From Fundidesulfovibrio terrae (GTDB lineage: Bacteria > Desulfobacterota > Desulfovibrionia > Desulfovibrionales > Desulfovibrionaceae), in the NCBI RefSeq assembly GCF_022808915.1, contig NZ_JAKZFS010000006.1, forward strand, positions 120,463 to 184,462: 64,000 nt of DNA, given 5' to 3'. The position numbers and the translations under genes are program-made. Under the pieces are notes generated by a model. The model was given only the letters and a program-made list of their open reading frames with translations. It searched no databases and was not told the origin of the DNA. How positions within the stretch are numbered: the first letter of the stretch is position 1; the number at the start of each line of letters is the position of its first letter. Below are positions 9,809 through 20,223 of this stretch, in pieces.

Positions 9809-10696
9809 GTGTTCGAACAACAACTCTTCAATGGCTTGACCCTGGGGCTTATCTACGCGCTCATCGCCGTGGGCTACACCATGGTCTACGGCGTCATCGA
9901 GCTCATCAACTTCGCCCACGGCGAAGTGTACATGCTCGGGGCGTTTCTGTGCATCACCTTCATCCAGGGCCTGGGCATCCCCCTGTTCCCGGCCATCGCC
10001 CTCTCCATGGCCTGCTGCGCGGCCATAGGCGTGTTCATCGACCAGATCGCCTACAAGCCCCTGCGCAAGGCCCCGCGCCTGGCCGCCCTCATCACGGCCA
10101 TCGGCGTCTCCATCTTTCTGCAGAACATCGCCATGATCATCTGGGGATCGCGCCCGGTGCCCTTCACCCGGTCCGCCGTTCCCGCCGCCTTCAGCGAAAC
10201 GGCCTTCACCCTGGGCTCGGTCAACGTCTCGGGCCTGCAGGTCTTCATCTACGCCGCGACCATCGCCATGATGGTGGGCCTCACCCTCATCATCAACAAG
10301 ACCAAGGTGGGCACGGCCATGCGCGCCCTGGCCCAGAACCCGGTCAGCGCGGCGCTCATGGGCATCAACGTCAACCGGGTCATCTCCTTCACCTTCGCCC
10401 TGGGCTCGAGCCTGGGCGCGGTGGCCGGCATCCTGGTGGGCATGTATTACAACACCCTCTCCGCCACCATGGGCTACAACGCGGGCGTCAAGGCGTTCGC
10501 CGCGGCGGTGCTGGGCGGCATCGGCTCGGTGCCCGGAGCCATGCTCGGCGGCGTTGTGCTGGGCGTGGCCGAAACCCTGGGAGCGGGCTACGTCTCCTCC
10601 CAATACCGGGACGGCCTGGGCTACGCGGTCATGATCGCGGTCATTCTGCTTCGTCCCTCGGGCCTGCTCGGCAAGAGCGTGGCCCAGAAGGCCTAG
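9809..10696 (+). CDS. livH: Branched-chain amino acid ABC transporter permease LivH
   Basis: 295 residues from GTG 9809, with GGAG at 9799-9802. About eight membrane segments. Family landmarks include GLTLGLIYALIAVGYTMVYG at the N-terminus, followed by INFAHGE, ALAQNPVSAALMGIN (the cytoplasmic coupling loop, near 170-185) and AAAVLGGIGSVPGAMLGG (near 230). With LivM it forms the channel for branched-chain amino acids in the inner membrane. First gene after the livK terminator, 10 nt before livM. Confidence 0.94.
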   Translation: MFEQQLFNGLTLGLIYALIAVGYTMVYGVIELINFAHGEVYMLGAFLCITFIQGLGIPLFPAIALSMACCAAIGVFIDQIAYKPLRKAPRLAALITAIGVSIFLQNIAMIIWGSRPVPFTRSAVPAAFSETAFTLGSVNVSGLQVFIYAATIAMMVGLTLIINKTKVGTAMRALAQNPVSAALMGINVNRVISFTFALGSSLGAVAGILVGMYYNTLSATMGYNAGVKAFAAAVLGGIGSVPGAMLGGVVLGVAETLGAGYVSSQYRDGLGYAVMIAVILLRPSGLLGKSVAQKA

Positions 10697-10706
10697 GAGG
10701 GCGGAC

Positions 10707-11735
10707 ATGTCAGGAAACAAAACCGCAATCAAACTGCTCGGGCTGGCCGCCCTGCTGGCCTTCCCGATGCTGCCGGTCAGCAGCGAATACGTGATGCACG
10801 TAGCCGTGCTCATCATGGTCTACGCCGTGCTGGCCATGGGGCTCAACGTCCTGCCCGGATTCTGCAACCTGCTGGACCTCGGCTACGTGGGCTTCTACGG
10901 CATCGGGGCCTACACGGCGGGCATCCTGGCCCTCAACCACAACGTCAGCTTCTGGATCATCGTACCTGGGGCCGTGGCCATTGGAGCCTTGTGCGGCATG
11001 CTGCGCGGCGCTCCGACGCTCAGGCTCTCCGGCGACTACTTCGCCATCGTGACCTTCGGGTTCACCGAACTGGTGGTGCTCTTCCTCACCAACGAGATAT
11101 GGCTCACGCGCGGTCCCCTGGGCCTGCCGGGCATCCCCCCCATCGGCCTGAGCCTGGAGTTCCTGGGCATCGACTGGCGCTACGACTTCCTGAGCGAGAT
11201 TCCCTACTACTATCTTGGACTGGTCATGGTGGGCGCGGTCTATGTGGTCATGTGCCGCATCGAGGACTCGCGCCTGGGCCGGGCCTGGCTGGCCATCAAG
11301 GAAGACCCCCTGGCCGCAGCCAGCTGCGGCATCAACCTCATGGCCTACAAGACCGTGGCCTTCGCCTTCTCCGCCGGCGTCGGCGCCCTGGCCGGCTGCT
11401 TCATGGCCCAGTGGTCCATGTTCCTGGCCCCGGACGTGTTCAAGTTCTGGGAGTCCTTCCTGGTGCTGTGCATGATCGTGCTGGGCGGCCTCGGCAACAT
11501 CAACGGGGCCATCGTGGGCGCCGTGGTGCTCATCGCCCTGGGCGAGATCCTGCGCGTGGTGCTGCCCAAGTTCGGGCTCCCCGCCGAGACGCGGTTTCTG
11601 GTCTACGGCCTCATCATGATTCTCATCATGCGCTTCAAGCCCGGCGGCTTCTTCCCGGCCATCGCCGCCACCAGCAAGAAGAGCAGGCTCATTTTGGACC
11701 TCAAGGCCAGGCTTCAGGCCGAGAGGGCGGGGTAG
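10707..11735 (+). CDS. livM: Branched-chain amino acid ABC transporter permease LivM
   Basis: 342 residues, ATG 10707 after GGAGGGCGG. Multiple membrane segments; [16 protein letters not shown] near residue 52, the coupling loop [17 protein letters not shown] near 195-210 and [15 protein letters not shown] near 258 are LivM hallmarks. It pairs with LivH. The C-terminus is a short basic tail. livG starts 3 nt later. Confidence 0.94.
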   Translation: MSGNKTAIKLLGLAALLAFPMLPVSSEYVMHVAVLIMVYAVLAMGLNVLPGFCNLLDLGYVGFYGIGAYTAGILALNHNVSFWIIVPGAVAIGALCGMLRGAPTLRLSGDYFAIVTFGFTELVVLFLTNEIWLTRGPLGLPGIPPIGLSLEFLGIDWRYDFLSEIPYYYLGLVMVGAVYVVMCRIEDSRLGRAWLAIKEDPLAAASCGINLMAYKTVAFAFSAGVGALAGCFMAQWSMFLAPDVFKFWESFLVLCMIVLGGLGNINGAIVGAVVLIALGEILRVVLPKFGLPAETRFLVYGLIMILIMRFKPGGFFPAIAATSKKSRLILDLKARLQAERAG

Positions 11736-11738
11736 GGC

Positions 11739-12524
11739 ATGGACACCATTCTCAAGATCGACGGCGTGAGCAAACGCTTCGGCGGCCTCCTGGCCCTGGC
11801 CGACGTGAGCTTCGATGTGGCCAAGGGCCGCATCCTGGGCCTCATCGGCCCCAACGGCGCGGGCAAGACCACCATGTTCAACTGCATCGCGGGCATCTAC
11901 AAGCCCACCGAAGGCCAGATCGTTTTCGACAAGGACGGCGGCCCGGCGGACGTGAGCGGCTCGCGTCCCGAGCAGATGACCCAGATGGGCGTGGCCCGCA
12001 CCTTCCAGAACATCCGGCTCTTCGGCTCGCTGCCGGTGCTGGACAACGTGCGCATCGGCCGCCACTGCCGCGCGGACCAGGGATTCTGGGGCGCGGTGCT
12101 GCGCACCAAGGCCCAGAAGGCCGAAGAAAAGCTCCTGGTGGAGCAAAGCATGGAGTACCTGGACTTCGTGGGCCTGAAAAACAAGGCCCTGGACCTCTCC
12201 AGCTCCCTCTCCTACGGCGACCAGCGCCGCCTGGAGATCGCCCGGGCCCTGGCCAGCGAGCCCAAGCTCCTGCTGCTGGACGAACCCGCCGCGGGCATGA
12301 ACCCCCAGGAGACCGCGTCCCTGGTGGACCTCATACACGCCATCCTGGAAAAGGACGTCACCGTGGTCCTCATCGAACACGACATGAAGCTGGTCATGAG
12401 CATCTGCGAACATCTGGTGGTTCTTGACCACGGGGTCAAGATCGCCGAGGGCGGCCCGCGCGAGATCAGGGAAAACCCGGAGGTCATCGAGGCCTACCTG
12501 GGCAGGGGGGCGGCCCATGCTTAG
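11739..12524 (+). CDS. livG: Branched-chain amino acid ABC transporter ATPase LivG
   Basis: 261 residues. Walker [10 protein letters not shown] near 36-44, Q-loop in [11 protein letters not shown] (typical of LivG), signature [15 protein letters not shown] near 158, Walker [14 protein letters not shown] and H-loop [10 protein letters not shown]. One of two ATPases that power LivHM. LSYGDQ instead of LSGGQ is normal for LivG. Overlaps livF by 8 nt. Confidence 0.95.
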   Translation: MDTILKIDGVSKRFGGLLALADVSFDVAKGRILGLIGPNGAGKTTMFNCIAGIYKPTEGQIVFDKDGGPADVSGSRPEQMTQMGVARTFQNIRLFGSLPVLDNVRIGRHCRADQGFWGAVLRTKAQKAEEKLLVEQSMEYLDFVGLKNKALDLSSSLSYGDQRRLEIARALASEPKLLLLDEPAAGMNPQETASLVDLIHAILEKDVTVVLIEHDMKLVMSICEHLVVLDHGVKIAEGGPREIRENPEVIEAYLGRGAAHA

Positions 12525-13224
12525 TCTTACCGGCATCAACACCTATTACGGTTCCATACACGCCTTGAAGGGCGTGACGCTCACCGTGAACCAGGGCGAG
12601 ATCGTCACCCTGATCGGCGCCAACGGCGCGGGCAAGACCACCACGCTCATGAGCATCTCCGGCGTGACCCAGCCCAAGCAGGGCGCAATCGAGTTCCTGG
12701 GCGAGGACATCACCAAGCTCTCCACGGAAAAGATCGTGGCCAAGGGCATCACCCAGGTGCCCGAGGGGCGCATGATCTTTCCGCGCCTCACGGTGCGCGA
12801 AAACCTGCTCATGGGAGCCTATCTTCGCAACGACAAGGACGGCGTGAAGGCGGACGAGGAGAAGGTCTACGAGCTTTTCCCCAAGCTTTTGGAGCGCTCC
12901 AAGCAGCACGGCGGAACGCTCTCCGGCGGCGAGCAGCAGATGCTTGCAATCGGACGCGCCCTCATGGCAAGACCCAAGGTGCTGCTCCTCGACGAGCCGA
13001 GCCTGGGGCTCGCGCCCATCGTGGTGGAGAACATCTTCGAGATCATCCAGCGCATCAACCGGGAAGGCGTGACCATCCTGCTCGTGGAGCAGAACGCGCA
13101 GATGGCCCTGCACATCGCCCACCGTGGATACGTGCTTGAAACCGGCGTGGTCACCCTTGAGGGGCCCGCCAAAGACCTGCTTGAAAACCCCAAGGTTCGC
13201 TCTGCGTACCTCGGACTCGACTAA
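12517..13224 (+). CDS. livF: Branched-chain amino acid ABC transporter ATPase LivF
   Basis: 235 residues; the start is ATG 12517, inside the end of livG, which gives the normal LivF N-terminus ([12 protein letters not shown]). An upstream in-frame ATG at 12424 would add 31 residues read through livG in another frame and is rejected. Walker A GANGAGKTT near 34-42, the LivF-typical TQVPEGRMIFPRLTV block, signature LSGGEQQMLAIGRAL, Walker B LLLLDEPSLGLAP and H-loop LVEQNAQMAL. Last gene of the transporter operon; guaB begins 18 nt later, so transcription may continue into it. Confidence 0.95.
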   Translation: MLSLTGINTYYGSIHALKGVTLTVNQGEIVTLIGANGAGKTTTLMSISGVTQPKQGAIEFLGEDITKLSTEKIVAKGITQVPEGRMIFPRLTVRENLLMGAYLRNDKDGVKADEEKVYELFPKLLERSKQHGGTLSGGEQQMLAIGRALMARPKVLLLDEPSLGLAPIVVENIFEIIQRINREGVTILLVEQNAQMALHIAHRGYVLETGVVTLEGPAKDLLENPKVRSAYLGLD

Positions 13225-13242
13225 TCCGCCTCTGGAGGGCGT

Positions 13243-14706
13243 ATGGACGACAAGATTACCGGCCTGGGCCTCACCTTCGACGACGTATTGCTGATTCCCG
13301 CCTATTCGGAGGTCCTGCCCGATCAGGTGGACGTCTCCACCTCGCTCACTCCGGAGATCCGGCTGAACATCCCGCTTCTTTCGGCGGCCATGGACACCGT
13401 CACCGAGTCGCGCATGGCCATCTCCATGGCCCGCAACGGCGGCGCTGGCGTCATCCACAAGAACATGTCCGTGGCCCAGCAGAAGCTCGAGGTCGAGAAG
13501 GTCAAGAAGAGCGAGTCGGGCATGATCATCGACCCGGTGACCGTGCACCCGGACATGACCGTGGCCGACGCCCTGAAGGTCATGGCCGAGTTTTCCATCT
13601 CCGGGCTGCCCGTGGTGGAGAACGACGGCCTGGTGGGCATCGTCACCAACCGCGACGTGCGCTTCGTGGACGACGACGTCACCAAGGTGCGCGACGTCAT
13701 GACCAGCGAGAAGCTGATCACGGTGCCCGTGGGCACGCCCCTGGAGATCGCCAAGGAGCACCTGCACGAGCACCGCATCGAGAAGCTTTTGGTGGTGGAC
13801 GAGAACAAGAAGCTCAAGGGCCTCATCACCATCAAGGACATCGACAAGATTCAGAAGTACCCCAACGCCTGCAAGGACCCCCTGGGACGCCTGCGTGTGG
13901 GCGGGGCCATCGGCGTGGGCCAGGGCCGAGAGGAGCGCGTGGAGGCCCTGCTCGAGGCCGGGTGCGACTTCATCGTCCTGGATTCGGCCCACGGCCACAC
14001 CAAAAACATCATCACCGCCGTGGAGGCCATCCGCTCCCAGTTTCCCACCATCCAGCTGATCGCCGGAAACGTGGGCACCTACGACGGGGCCAAGGCCCTC
14101 ATCAAGGCCGGGGCGGACGCCGTGAAGGTGGGCATCGGACCCGGTTCCATCTGCACCACCCGCATTGTGGCCGGCGTGGGCGTGCCCCAGATCACGGCCA
14201 TCATGGAAGCCGTGCGAGCAGCCCGCGAGGCGGGCAAGTGCTGCATAGCCGACGGCGGCATCAAGTTCTCCGGCGACGTGGTCAAGGCCATCGCCGCCGG
14301 GGCCGACACGGTCATGATGGGCTCCATGTTCGCCGGAACCGAGGAAAGCCCGGGCGAGACCATTCTCTACCAGGGCCGCACCTACAAGATCTATCGCGGC
14401 ATGGGCTCCATCGACGCCATGCGCGAGGGCAGCGCCGACCGCTACTCCCAGGACAACAAGTCCAACAAGCTGGTGCCCGAGGGCATCGTGGGCAGGGTGC
14501 CCTTCAAGGGGCACGTGGCCGAGTCCATCTACCAGATGGTGGGCGGGCTGCGCTCCGGCATGGGCTACGTGGGCGTTTCGACCATCAAGGAACTGCAGGT
14601 GAAGCCCCGCTTCACCCGCATCTCCCCGGCGGGGCTGCGCGAATCCCACGTCCATGACGTGATCATCACCAAGGAATCCCCCAACTACAGGGTGGAGAGT
14701 TACTGA
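13243..14706 (+). CDS. guaB: Inosine-5'-monophosphate dehydrogenase
   Basis: 487 residues, start ATG 13243 after GGAGGG. Oxidises IMP to XMP with NAD+, the first committed step to GMP. The TIM barrel is interrupted by two CBS domains at about residues 95-210; the catalytic loop GPGSICTTR has its Cys at 304, and [12 protein letters not shown] and the RGMGS flap region follow. Full length for the family. It is followed by guaA with a 1-nt overlap, so both steps from IMP to GMP are co-expressed. The downstream genes in the same run are not purine genes. Confidence 0.97.
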   Translation: MDDKITGLGLTFDDVLLIPAYSEVLPDQVDVSTSLTPEIRLNIPLLSAAMDTVTESRMAISMARNGGAGVIHKNMSVAQQKLEVEKVKKSESGMIIDPVTVHPDMTVADALKVMAEFSISGLPVVENDGLVGIVTNRDVRFVDDDVTKVRDVMTSEKLITVPVGTPLEIAKEHLHEHRIEKLLVVDENKKLKGLITIKDIDKIQKYPNACKDPLGRLRVGGAIGVGQGREERVEALLEAGCDFIVLDSAHGHTKNIITAVEAIRSQFPTIQLIAGNVGTYDGAKALIKAGADAVKVGIGPGSICTTRIVAGVGVPQITAIMEAVRAAREAGKCCIADGGIKFSGDVVKAIAAGADTVMMGSMFAGTEESPGETILYQGRTYKIYRGMGSIDAMREGSADRYSQDNKSNKLVPEGIVGRVPFKGHVAESIYQMVGGLRSGMGYVGVSTIKELQVKPRFTRISPAGLRESHVHDVIITKESPNYRVESY

Positions 14707-16259
14707 TGCAACACAACGACACTGTCGTCATCCTGGACTTCGGCTCCCAGTACACCCAGCTCATCGCGCGCCGCGTGCGCGAGGCCGGGGTCTACTCGGA
14801 AATCCATCCCTGCACCTTGAGCGCCGACAAGCTCAAGGCCATCGCCCCCAAGGCGGTCATCCTCTCCGGCGGACCGGCCAGCGTGCGCGACGTGGATTCC
14901 CCCCAGCTGGACCCCGCCGTGCTCGAGCTCGGCGTGCCGGTGCTGGGCATCTGCTACGGCATGCAGCTCCTGGCCAACACCCTGCCCGGAGGCGCGGTGG
15001 CCTCTGCCAAGGAGCGCGAATACGGCCGGGCCGAGCTGAGCTTTTCGGGCAAGAGCCCCCTCTGGGAAGGCATCGAGGCCGCCGGGGCGCACACGGTCTG
15101 GATGTCCCACGGCGACCACGTGGTCTCCATCCCGGACGGGTTCGAGGTCATCGCCCGCACGGGCAGCGTCGAGGCCGCGGCCATGCAGGACGCATCCCGG
15201 AACATCTACGCCCTGCAGTTCCACCCCGAAGTGGCCCACACCGAGGACGGCGTGGCCATCCTGAACAACTTCCTGTTCAAGATCGCCAACGTGGGCACCG
15301 GCTGGACCATGGCCAGCTACGTGGAATCCGAAGTGGCGGCCCTGCGCGAGAAGCTGGGGGACGACCACGTGGTCTGCGCGCTCTCGGGCGGCGTGGACTC
15401 CACGGTGGTGGCGGTGCTCCTGCACAAGGCCATCGGCAAGCGCCTGCACTGCATCTTCGTGGACAACGGCGTGCTGCGCCTGCACGAGGGCGAGGAAGTC
15501 GTCAACTACCTGCGTGAGCACTTCGACCTGAACCTCAAGTACGTCCAGGCCCAGGACCGCTTCCTGGACCGCCTGGAGGGCGTCGAGGACCCGGAGAAGA
15601 AGCGCAAGATCATCGGCCACACCTTCATCGAGGTCTTCGAGGAAGAGGCCAAGGCCATCCCCGGCGTGAAGTGGCTGGCCCAGGGCACCCTGTACCCGGA
15701 CGTGATCGAGTCCGTGAGCTTCAAGGGCGGCCCCAGCGTGGTCATCAAGAGCCACCACAACGTGGGCGGCCTGCCCGAGAAGATGGACCTCAAGCTGGTG
15801 GAGCCCCTGCGCGAACTCTTCAAGGACGAGGTGCGCAAGGTGGCCTACGAGCTGGGCATGCCGGAAAGCATCATCTGGCGCCATCCCTTCCCGGGACCGG
15901 GCCTGGCCATCCGCATCATCGGGGCCATCACCCGCGAGCGCCTGGACATCCTGCGCCGCGCCGACAAGATCGTGCAGGCCGAGCTTCTGGCCTCGGACTG
16001 GTACCGCAAGGTCTGGCAGGGATTCGCGGTGCTCCTGCCGCTCAAGACCGTGGGCGTCATGGGCGACGACCGCACCTACGAGAACGTGTGCGCGCTGCGC
16101 ATCGTGGACTCCCTGGACGCCATGACCGCCGACTGGTCGCGCGTGCCCACGGACATCCTGGCGCGCATCTCCAACCGCATCATCAACGAGGTCAAGGGAA
16201 TCAACCGGGTCGTGCTGGACATCTCCTCCAAGCCGCCCGCGACCATCGAATGGGAGTAA
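14706..16259 (+). CDS. guaA: GMP synthase, glutamine-hydrolysing
   Basis: 517 residues, ATG 14706 sharing the A of the guaB TGA. Converts XMP to GMP using ATP and glutamine. Class I glutamine amidotransferase domain at about 1-195 with nucleophile Cys83 in GICYGMQ and the later His/Glu in QFHPEV; ATP pyrophosphatase domain with the P-loop SGGVDST at 227-233; C-terminal dimerisation domain ending in KPPATIEWE, the usual GuaA terminus. Complete and ordinary. tatB starts 4 nt after its stop. Confidence 0.97.
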   Translation: MQHNDTVVILDFGSQYTQLIARRVREAGVYSEIHPCTLSADKLKAIAPKAVILSGGPASVRDVDSPQLDPAVLELGVPVLGICYGMQLLANTLPGGAVASAKEREYGRAELSFSGKSPLWEGIEAAGAHTVWMSHGDHVVSIPDGFEVIARTGSVEAAAMQDASRNIYALQFHPEVAHTEDGVAILNNFLFKIANVGTGWTMASYVESEVAALREKLGDDHVVCALSGGVDSTVVAVLLHKAIGKRLHCIFVDNGVLRLHEGEEVVNYLREHFDLNLKYVQAQDRFLDRLEGVEDPEKKRKIIGHTFIEVFEEEAKAIPGVKWLAQGTLYPDVIESVSFKGGPSVVIKSHHNVGGLPEKMDLKLVEPLRELFKDEVRKVAYELGMPESIIWRHPFPGPGLAIRIIGAITRERLDILRRADKIVQAELLASDWYRKVWQGFAVLLPLKTVGVMGDDRTYENVCALRIVDSLDAMTADWSRVPTDILARISNRIINEVKGINRVVLDISSKPPATIEWE

Positions 16260-16263
16260 GCGC

Positions 16264-16743
16264 ATGTTCGGCATCGGCTCCACCGAGTTCCTGGTCATCC
16301 TGGTGGTGGCCCTGGTGCTCATCGGGCCCCAGAAGCTGCCCGAGCTTTTGAAGGCCGTCGGCAAGGGCATCAACGAGTTCAGGCGCATGAGTTCCGACGT
16401 GCGCAGCACCCTTGAACGCGAGATCGAAAGGGCCGACGAGGCCAAGCGCATCGAGGAGACCAAGAAGGAGCTGTTCGGCGACGCTCCGGCCCAGCCTGAG
16501 GAGGCCCAGGCGGCCACCGCCGTCCCTGAGGCGGCCGCGCAGCCCCAGGCCGACGCGGCCCCGCAGGCCGCGCCCGCGCCCGCCGCCGTTGCCGAAACGC
16601 CCGGGAACGGGCATGATGCATCCGGCCAGCCTGCGGCGCAGGCCGCGGCCGACCAACAGGCGCAACCGGCCGAAGCCGGACACGCGGCCCCCGTTCAGGC
16701 CGCCAAACCGGAAGCTCCGGCCCAGGAAAAGAGCCATGCGTAA
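16264..16743 (+). CDS. tatB: Sec-independent protein translocase protein TatB
   Basis: 159 residues. Residues 1-20 are the short TatA/B membrane helix ([20 protein letters not shown]), followed by [15 protein letters not shown] and an amphipathic helix; the charged helix and length identify TatB rather than TatA. The C-terminal half (about 75-159) is a low-complexity Ala/Pro/Gln-rich tail. TatB receives twin-arginine signal peptides with TatC. tatC is not in the window and tatA is 35 kb away at 51821. The gene sits between guaA and hisB and overlaps hisB by 8 nt. Confidence 0.88.
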   Translation: MFGIGSTEFLVILVVALVLIGPQKLPELLKAVGKGINEFRRMSSDVRSTLEREIERADEAKRIEETKKELFGDAPAQPEEAQAATAVPEAAAQPQADAAPQAAPAPAAVAETPGNGHDASGQPAAQAAADQQAQPAEAGHAAPVQAAKPEAPAQEKSHA

Positions 16744-17317
16744 AGCCCGGATCACCCGCACCACCAAGGAAACCTCCATCGAGCTGGAACTCGAGCTCGA
16801 CGGCCAGGGCACGGCGGAAGTTTCCACGGGGGTCGGATTCGCCGACCACATGCTGACCCTGCTGGCCTTCTGGTCCGGCATGGATATCAAGCTCTTCTGC
16901 AAGGGCGACCTGCACGTGGACGCGCACCACACCCTGGAGGACATCGGCCTGTGCCTGGGGCAGGCCCTTTGCGACGCCCTCGGCGACAAGGCCGGGATCA
17001 ACAGGGTGGGGCATGCCCGCTTCCCCCTGGACGAGGCGCTCTCCGAGGCCGTGGTTGACCTCTCCGGCCGGGCCTATCTGGTCTACGAGGACGGCCTGCT
17101 GCCGGCTCAGGTGGCTGGCGAGGAAAAGGATGTCTGGCGGGAGTTCTTCAAATCCCTGGCCTTCAAGGGCCAGATGAACCTGCACGTCCGCATGCTCTAC
17201 GGCAAGAACGCACACCACCTGCTGGAGTCGTCCTTCAAGGCGCTCGGGGTGGCGCTGCGCCAGGCCGTGGCGCGTGAGAGGGCCGGGGTGCCCAGCACCA
17301 AAGGGAGCCTAGGCTGA
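16736..17317 (+). CDS. hisB: Imidazoleglycerol-phosphate dehydratase
   Basis: 193 residues from ATG 16736, which lies in the end of tatB; the open frame extends upstream but the N-terminus [15 protein letters not shown] is the standard one. Monofunctional HisB, step 6 of histidine synthesis. Metal-binding motifs DHML (near residue 37), DAHHTLED (near 63) and NAHHLLES (near 160) are present. Two positions differ from the common pattern: the residue after LLAF is Trp where many homologues have His, and WREFF replaces the usual E(H/E)FF. Ends with PSTKGSLG, the normal terminus. The next gene overlaps by 1 nt. Confidence 0.93.
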   Translation: MRKARITRTTKETSIELELELDGQGTAEVSTGVGFADHMLTLLAFWSGMDIKLFCKGDLHVDAHHTLEDIGLCLGQALCDALGDKAGINRVGHARFPLDEALSEAVVDLSGRAYLVYEDGLLPAQVAGEEKDVWREFFKSLAFKGQMNLHVRMLYGKNAHHLLESSFKALGVALRQAVARERAGVPSTKGSLG

Positions 17318-17967
17318 TGCGTTCCAACCGCGCGATCATCGTTCTTCTGGTCCTGTCCGTCGTTTTCGCTTCCGCCTGCCAGCGCCGCAAGCCCCAGGTG
17401 GAGCCCAAGATGAACCCCCAGTTCACCGTGGCCGTAGCTCCGTTCACCGTGGCCCACGAACCCTGGGAACTGCTGAGCGGGTACATGCCCGAGCGAGTCA
17501 TGGCCCCCAAGGCCGACGCCCTGGACGACCTGGACTCCATCCTGGCCAAGGCCATGAAGATCACCCCCGAGCGCAACATCATCGCCGGGACCAAGGCGAA
17601 GTCCTGCGCGGACTCCGTGCGGCGCGCCCCCGAGGCCAGCAGGATGGCCACCCTCAAGTACTGGCAGGAAGTGGGCAAGTGTCTGGACGCCCAGTACCTG
17701 CTGGTGCCCGTGGCCGTGCACTGGAAGGAGCGCGAAGGCTCCGCCGCCGGGTCCACAAGCCCCGCCTGGGTCATCCTTGACCTGTATCTGGTCAACGTGA
17801 AGACCGGCGGAATTACGAACCACTTCCACTACGACTACCAGCAGCAGGCCCTTACGGACAACATTCTCGAAATGGACAAGTTCTTCAAGCGCAAGGGCCA
17901 GTGGGTCACTGCCGAGGACCTCGCCCGCGAAGGCATCGAGAAGGGCCTCAAGGAGTTCGGGCTGTGA
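17317..17967 (+). CDS. Lipoprotein of unknown function between hisB and hisA
   Basis: 216 residues. A signal peptide ends in FASAC, giving a lipidated Cys at about residue 21. The mature part starts with a basic/Pro segment and holds several Cys (in KSCADSV and GKCLDAQ). I do not recognise a family; the alternation [10 protein letters not shown] ... [10 protein letters not shown] ... [15 protein letters not shown] suggests a beta-rich fold like that of small outer membrane lipoproteins. It overlaps hisB (TGATG) and hisA (GTGA), so it is fully embedded in the operon. A histidine-specific role has no support. Confidence 0.6.
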   Translation: MRSNRAIIVLLVLSVVFASACQRRKPQVEPKMNPQFTVAVAPFTVAHEPWELLSGYMPERVMAPKADALDDLDSILAKAMKITPERNIIAGTKAKSCADSVRRAPEASRMATLKYWQEVGKCLDAQYLLVPVAVHWKEREGSAAGSTSPAWVILDLYLVNVKTGGITNHFHYDYQQQALTDNILEMDKFFKRKGQWVTAEDLAREGIEKGLKEFGL

Positions 17968-18701
17968 TTCTGTACCCGGCCATCGACATCAAGGATGGCC
18001 AGTGCGTACGCCTCAAGCAGGGGCTGGCCGACCAGGTGACGGTGTTCGACCCGGACCCGGTCAGCGCCGCCGGGCACTGGCTGGACAAGGGGGCCAAAGC
18101 CCTGCACGTGGTGGACCTGGATGGGGCCTTCGAGGGCGTGCCCGCCAACAAGGATCTCGTGGCGGCCATCTGCAGGCGCGCCGGGAACGTCCCGGTGCAG
18201 CTGGGAGGCGGCATCCGCGATCTGGCCACGGCCAAGGCATACGTCGCGGCGGGCGTTTCGCGCCTGCTCATAGGCACCATGGCCCTGGCCGACCCTGACC
18301 GGTTCGGGGAGCTCTGCGCGGCCCTGCCCGGCAAGGTGTGCGTGTCCCTGGACGCCGACGGCGGCCGCCTCAAGACCAAGGGGTGGGTGGAGGACTCGGG
18401 CCTCACCGTGGACGACGTGCTGCCCCGCCTGGAAGCCCAGGGCACGGCTTGTCTCGTCTATACCGACATCAGCCGCGACGGCATGCAGTCGGGGGTGAAC
18501 ATTCCGGCCATGGAGGCGCTGCTGTCCAAGACGAAGCTGCCGGTCATCGCGGCCGGGGGCGTGGCCACCCTGGACGACCTCAAGGCCCTGGCACCGCTTG
18601 CCGCCAAGGGGCTGCACGGTGTGATCAGCGGCCGGGCCATCTACACCGGGACGCTCGATTTCACCAAGGCCATGGCCTGGCTCGAGAACGGTCGATCCTG
18701 A
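17964..18701 (+). CDS. hisA: Phosphoribosylformimino-5-aminoimidazole carboxamide ribotide isomerase HisA
   Basis: 245 residues from GTG 17964, which overlaps the preceding stop; this start gives the conserved [18 protein letters not shown]-terminus. A TIM barrel with catalytic Asp8 and Asp168 (YTDISRDG), the phosphate-binding GGGIR (near 82) and [11 protein letters not shown] (near 195), and ISGRAIYTG at the end. It catalyses the Amadori rearrangement of ProFAR to PRFAR in histidine synthesis. Last gene of the gua-tat-his run; a terminator follows. Confidence 0.95.
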   Translation: MILYPAIDIKDGQCVRLKQGLADQVTVFDPDPVSAAGHWLDKGAKALHVVDLDGAFEGVPANKDLVAAICRRAGNVPVQLGGGIRDLATAKAYVAAGVSRLLIGTMALADPDRFGELCAALPGKVCVSLDADGGRLKTKGWVEDSGLTVDDVLPRLEAQGTACLVYTDISRDGMQSGVNIPAMEALLSKTKLPVIAAGGVATLDDLKALAPLAAKGLHGVISGRAIYTGTLDFTKAMAWLENGRS

Positions 18702-18729
18702 CATCTCGTTACCGTTCTGCTCCTTCTCT

Positions 18730-18758
18730 AGGCCACCCCTTGCGGGGTGGCCTTTTTT
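18730..18758 (+). terminator. Terminator after hisA
   Basis: A 10-bp stem (18730-18739 with 18744-18753), TTGC loop and six Ts. Confidence 0.93.
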
Positions 18759-18782
18759 GTTTCGGCGAGTGGATTGTTTTCG

Positions 18783-18811
18783 TTGAATTATATACGTCTT
18801 AACGATACTAT
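18783..18811 (+). promoter_or_regulatory. Promoter of the lipoprotein-protease gene
   Basis: TTGAAT at 18783-18788, exactly 17 bp, TACTAT at 18806-18811, in a locally AT-rich stretch directly after the hisA terminator and 35 nt before the start codon. Confidence 0.65.
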
Positions 18812-18845
18812 GGGCGCGTAATTCAGAACGGGAAGGGAGTAGCCA

Positions 18846-20141
18846 ATGCGTGTTTTCATGCCGGTTGTTGTGGTTCTCTTGGCCGTGGCCCTTGGCGCAT
18901 GCGTCGACAAGACAGTCATGAAAGAACATGCGGTCATCGAGGTTCCCGACGGGAAGGAGACCAAGAGCATCAATCTGGGCAAGATGGTGGTGAAGGTGCC
19001 TCGCGGCCAGGTCATAGGCCAGCTCAAGGCAGGGTTCGCCTGTTTCGTCGTTGGACAGAAGACCTGGAGGGGCGGCAGCAGAGGCGCGGGTGATTCGGAA
19101 TTCTCCTCCATCTTTTTCGAGGAGCTCAAGCGAAACAACTACAATGTGGTCGGAGACCCCACCGACCTGTTCGGCTCGAAAAGCCCGGCAGCCGAAATCT
19201 CCGTGGGCGGACTCATTACCTCCATTGCCTCCGACGTCTGCTATCCCAACGCCAACGCCTACTTCATGGACAAGATGAACGGCCGCAGCAAGGCGAGCAT
19301 AAGCGTGGAATGGCAAGTCTACTCCAATATGGACAAGAAGGTGATCTTCAAAACGGCCTCAACGGGGGAAGCTGAGCGCAATTTCTCGGACGGCAACGCA
19401 GATGAGGTGATGTATCTGGCCTTCACCAGCGCCGTGCAGGGGTTGCTCGCGGACAAGCAGTTCCTGGATGCGGTCATGGACGCGGGGAAGGGCTCCGGCA
19501 ACATGGGCGGATTGACCGACGCGACGCAGGCCAATCCGCCGGCAGCGCAAGCCGGGGATGCCACCGGCCCGATCACCGTGGCCGCCCAAGCTAAACAGAC
19601 GCGCACCCTGGCGGAAGTTCAAAAGAGCGTCGTGGTGTTGGAACTGGGGGGGCACGGCTCGGGTGTGCTGATCGGTGACGAGGGATATATCCTTACCAAC
19701 CACCACGTGGTGGACGGCGTGAAGAGGATGCGCGTGCTTTTCTCCAACGGCACGAAAGCCGAGGGTGTCGTCGTCAAATCGGAACCCAAGCAGGATGTGG
19801 GACTCCTGAAGATCGAGTCGCCGCCGGTCAAGGGGCTCCCCCTGCGCCTGGAAGATCTTGCCCCGGGGACCGAAGTGTACGCGGTGGGGGCTCCCCTTGA
19901 TACCGCAAACAGAGGAACCATCACCAAGGGTGTCGTCAGCTCTTACCGTTTCAAAAAAGACGGATCCCGCTGGCTGCAAAGCGACACGTCCGTGACCTTC
20001 GGAAATAGCGGAGGCCCCATGGTGGACGCGCAGGGGCGCGTCGTCGGGCTGACGTCCTGGGGGTCCGGTGAGTATAAAGGCCTGTCGTACTTCGTGCCCA
20101 TCGCGGACGGCCTGCGGGCTTTGGACATCCAGACGAGGTGA
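18846..20141 (+). CDS. Lipoprotein with C-terminal trypsin-like serine protease domain
   Basis: 431 residues, ATG 18846 after GGGAAGGGAG. Lipobox LGAC lipidates Cys at about residue 19. Residues 30-215 form a domain I do not recognise; its pattern (an EELKRNNYNVVGD helix, then a paired Cys in ASDVCYP) recalls small bacterial lipoprotein domains. From about 255 a DegP/trypsin-like protease domain follows with His287 (TNHHVV), Asp317 (KQDVGLL) and Ser388 (GNSGGP), so the triad is complete. There is no PDZ domain. It has its own promoter and is monocistronic or leads the copper-chaperone gene. A role in envelope quality control is inference. Confidence 0.75.
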   Translation: MRVFMPVVVVLLAVALGACVDKTVMKEHAVIEVPDGKETKSINLGKMVVKVPRGQVIGQLKAGFACFVVGQKTWRGGSRGAGDSEFSSIFFEELKRNNYNVVGDPTDLFGSKSPAAEISVGGLITSIASDVCYPNANAYFMDKMNGRSKASISVEWQVYSNMDKKVIFKTASTGEAERNFSDGNADEVMYLAFTSAVQGLLADKQFLDAVMDAGKGSGNMGGLTDATQANPPAAQAGDATGPITVAAQAKQTRTLAEVQKSVVVLELGGHGSGVLIGDEGYILTNHHVVDGVKRMRVLFSNGTKAEGVVVKSEPKQDVGLLKIESPPVKGLPLRLEDLAPGTEVYAVGAPLDTANRGTITKGVVSSYRFKKDGSRWLQSDTSVTFGNSGGPMVDAQGRVVGLTSWGSGEYKGLSYFVPIADGLRALDIQTR

Positions 20142-20223
20142 GCCGGGCGGAAAGGATTTCTCTTGCGGTCACGAAAGCGAGGTGTAAAGTTGCAGCTGAA
20201 ATCCAAATGGAGTCCGTAAGCGC

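Noticed and set aside
13225..13242. Purine riboswitch upstream of guaB
   Set aside because: Only 18 nt separate it from livF, far too short for an aptamer.
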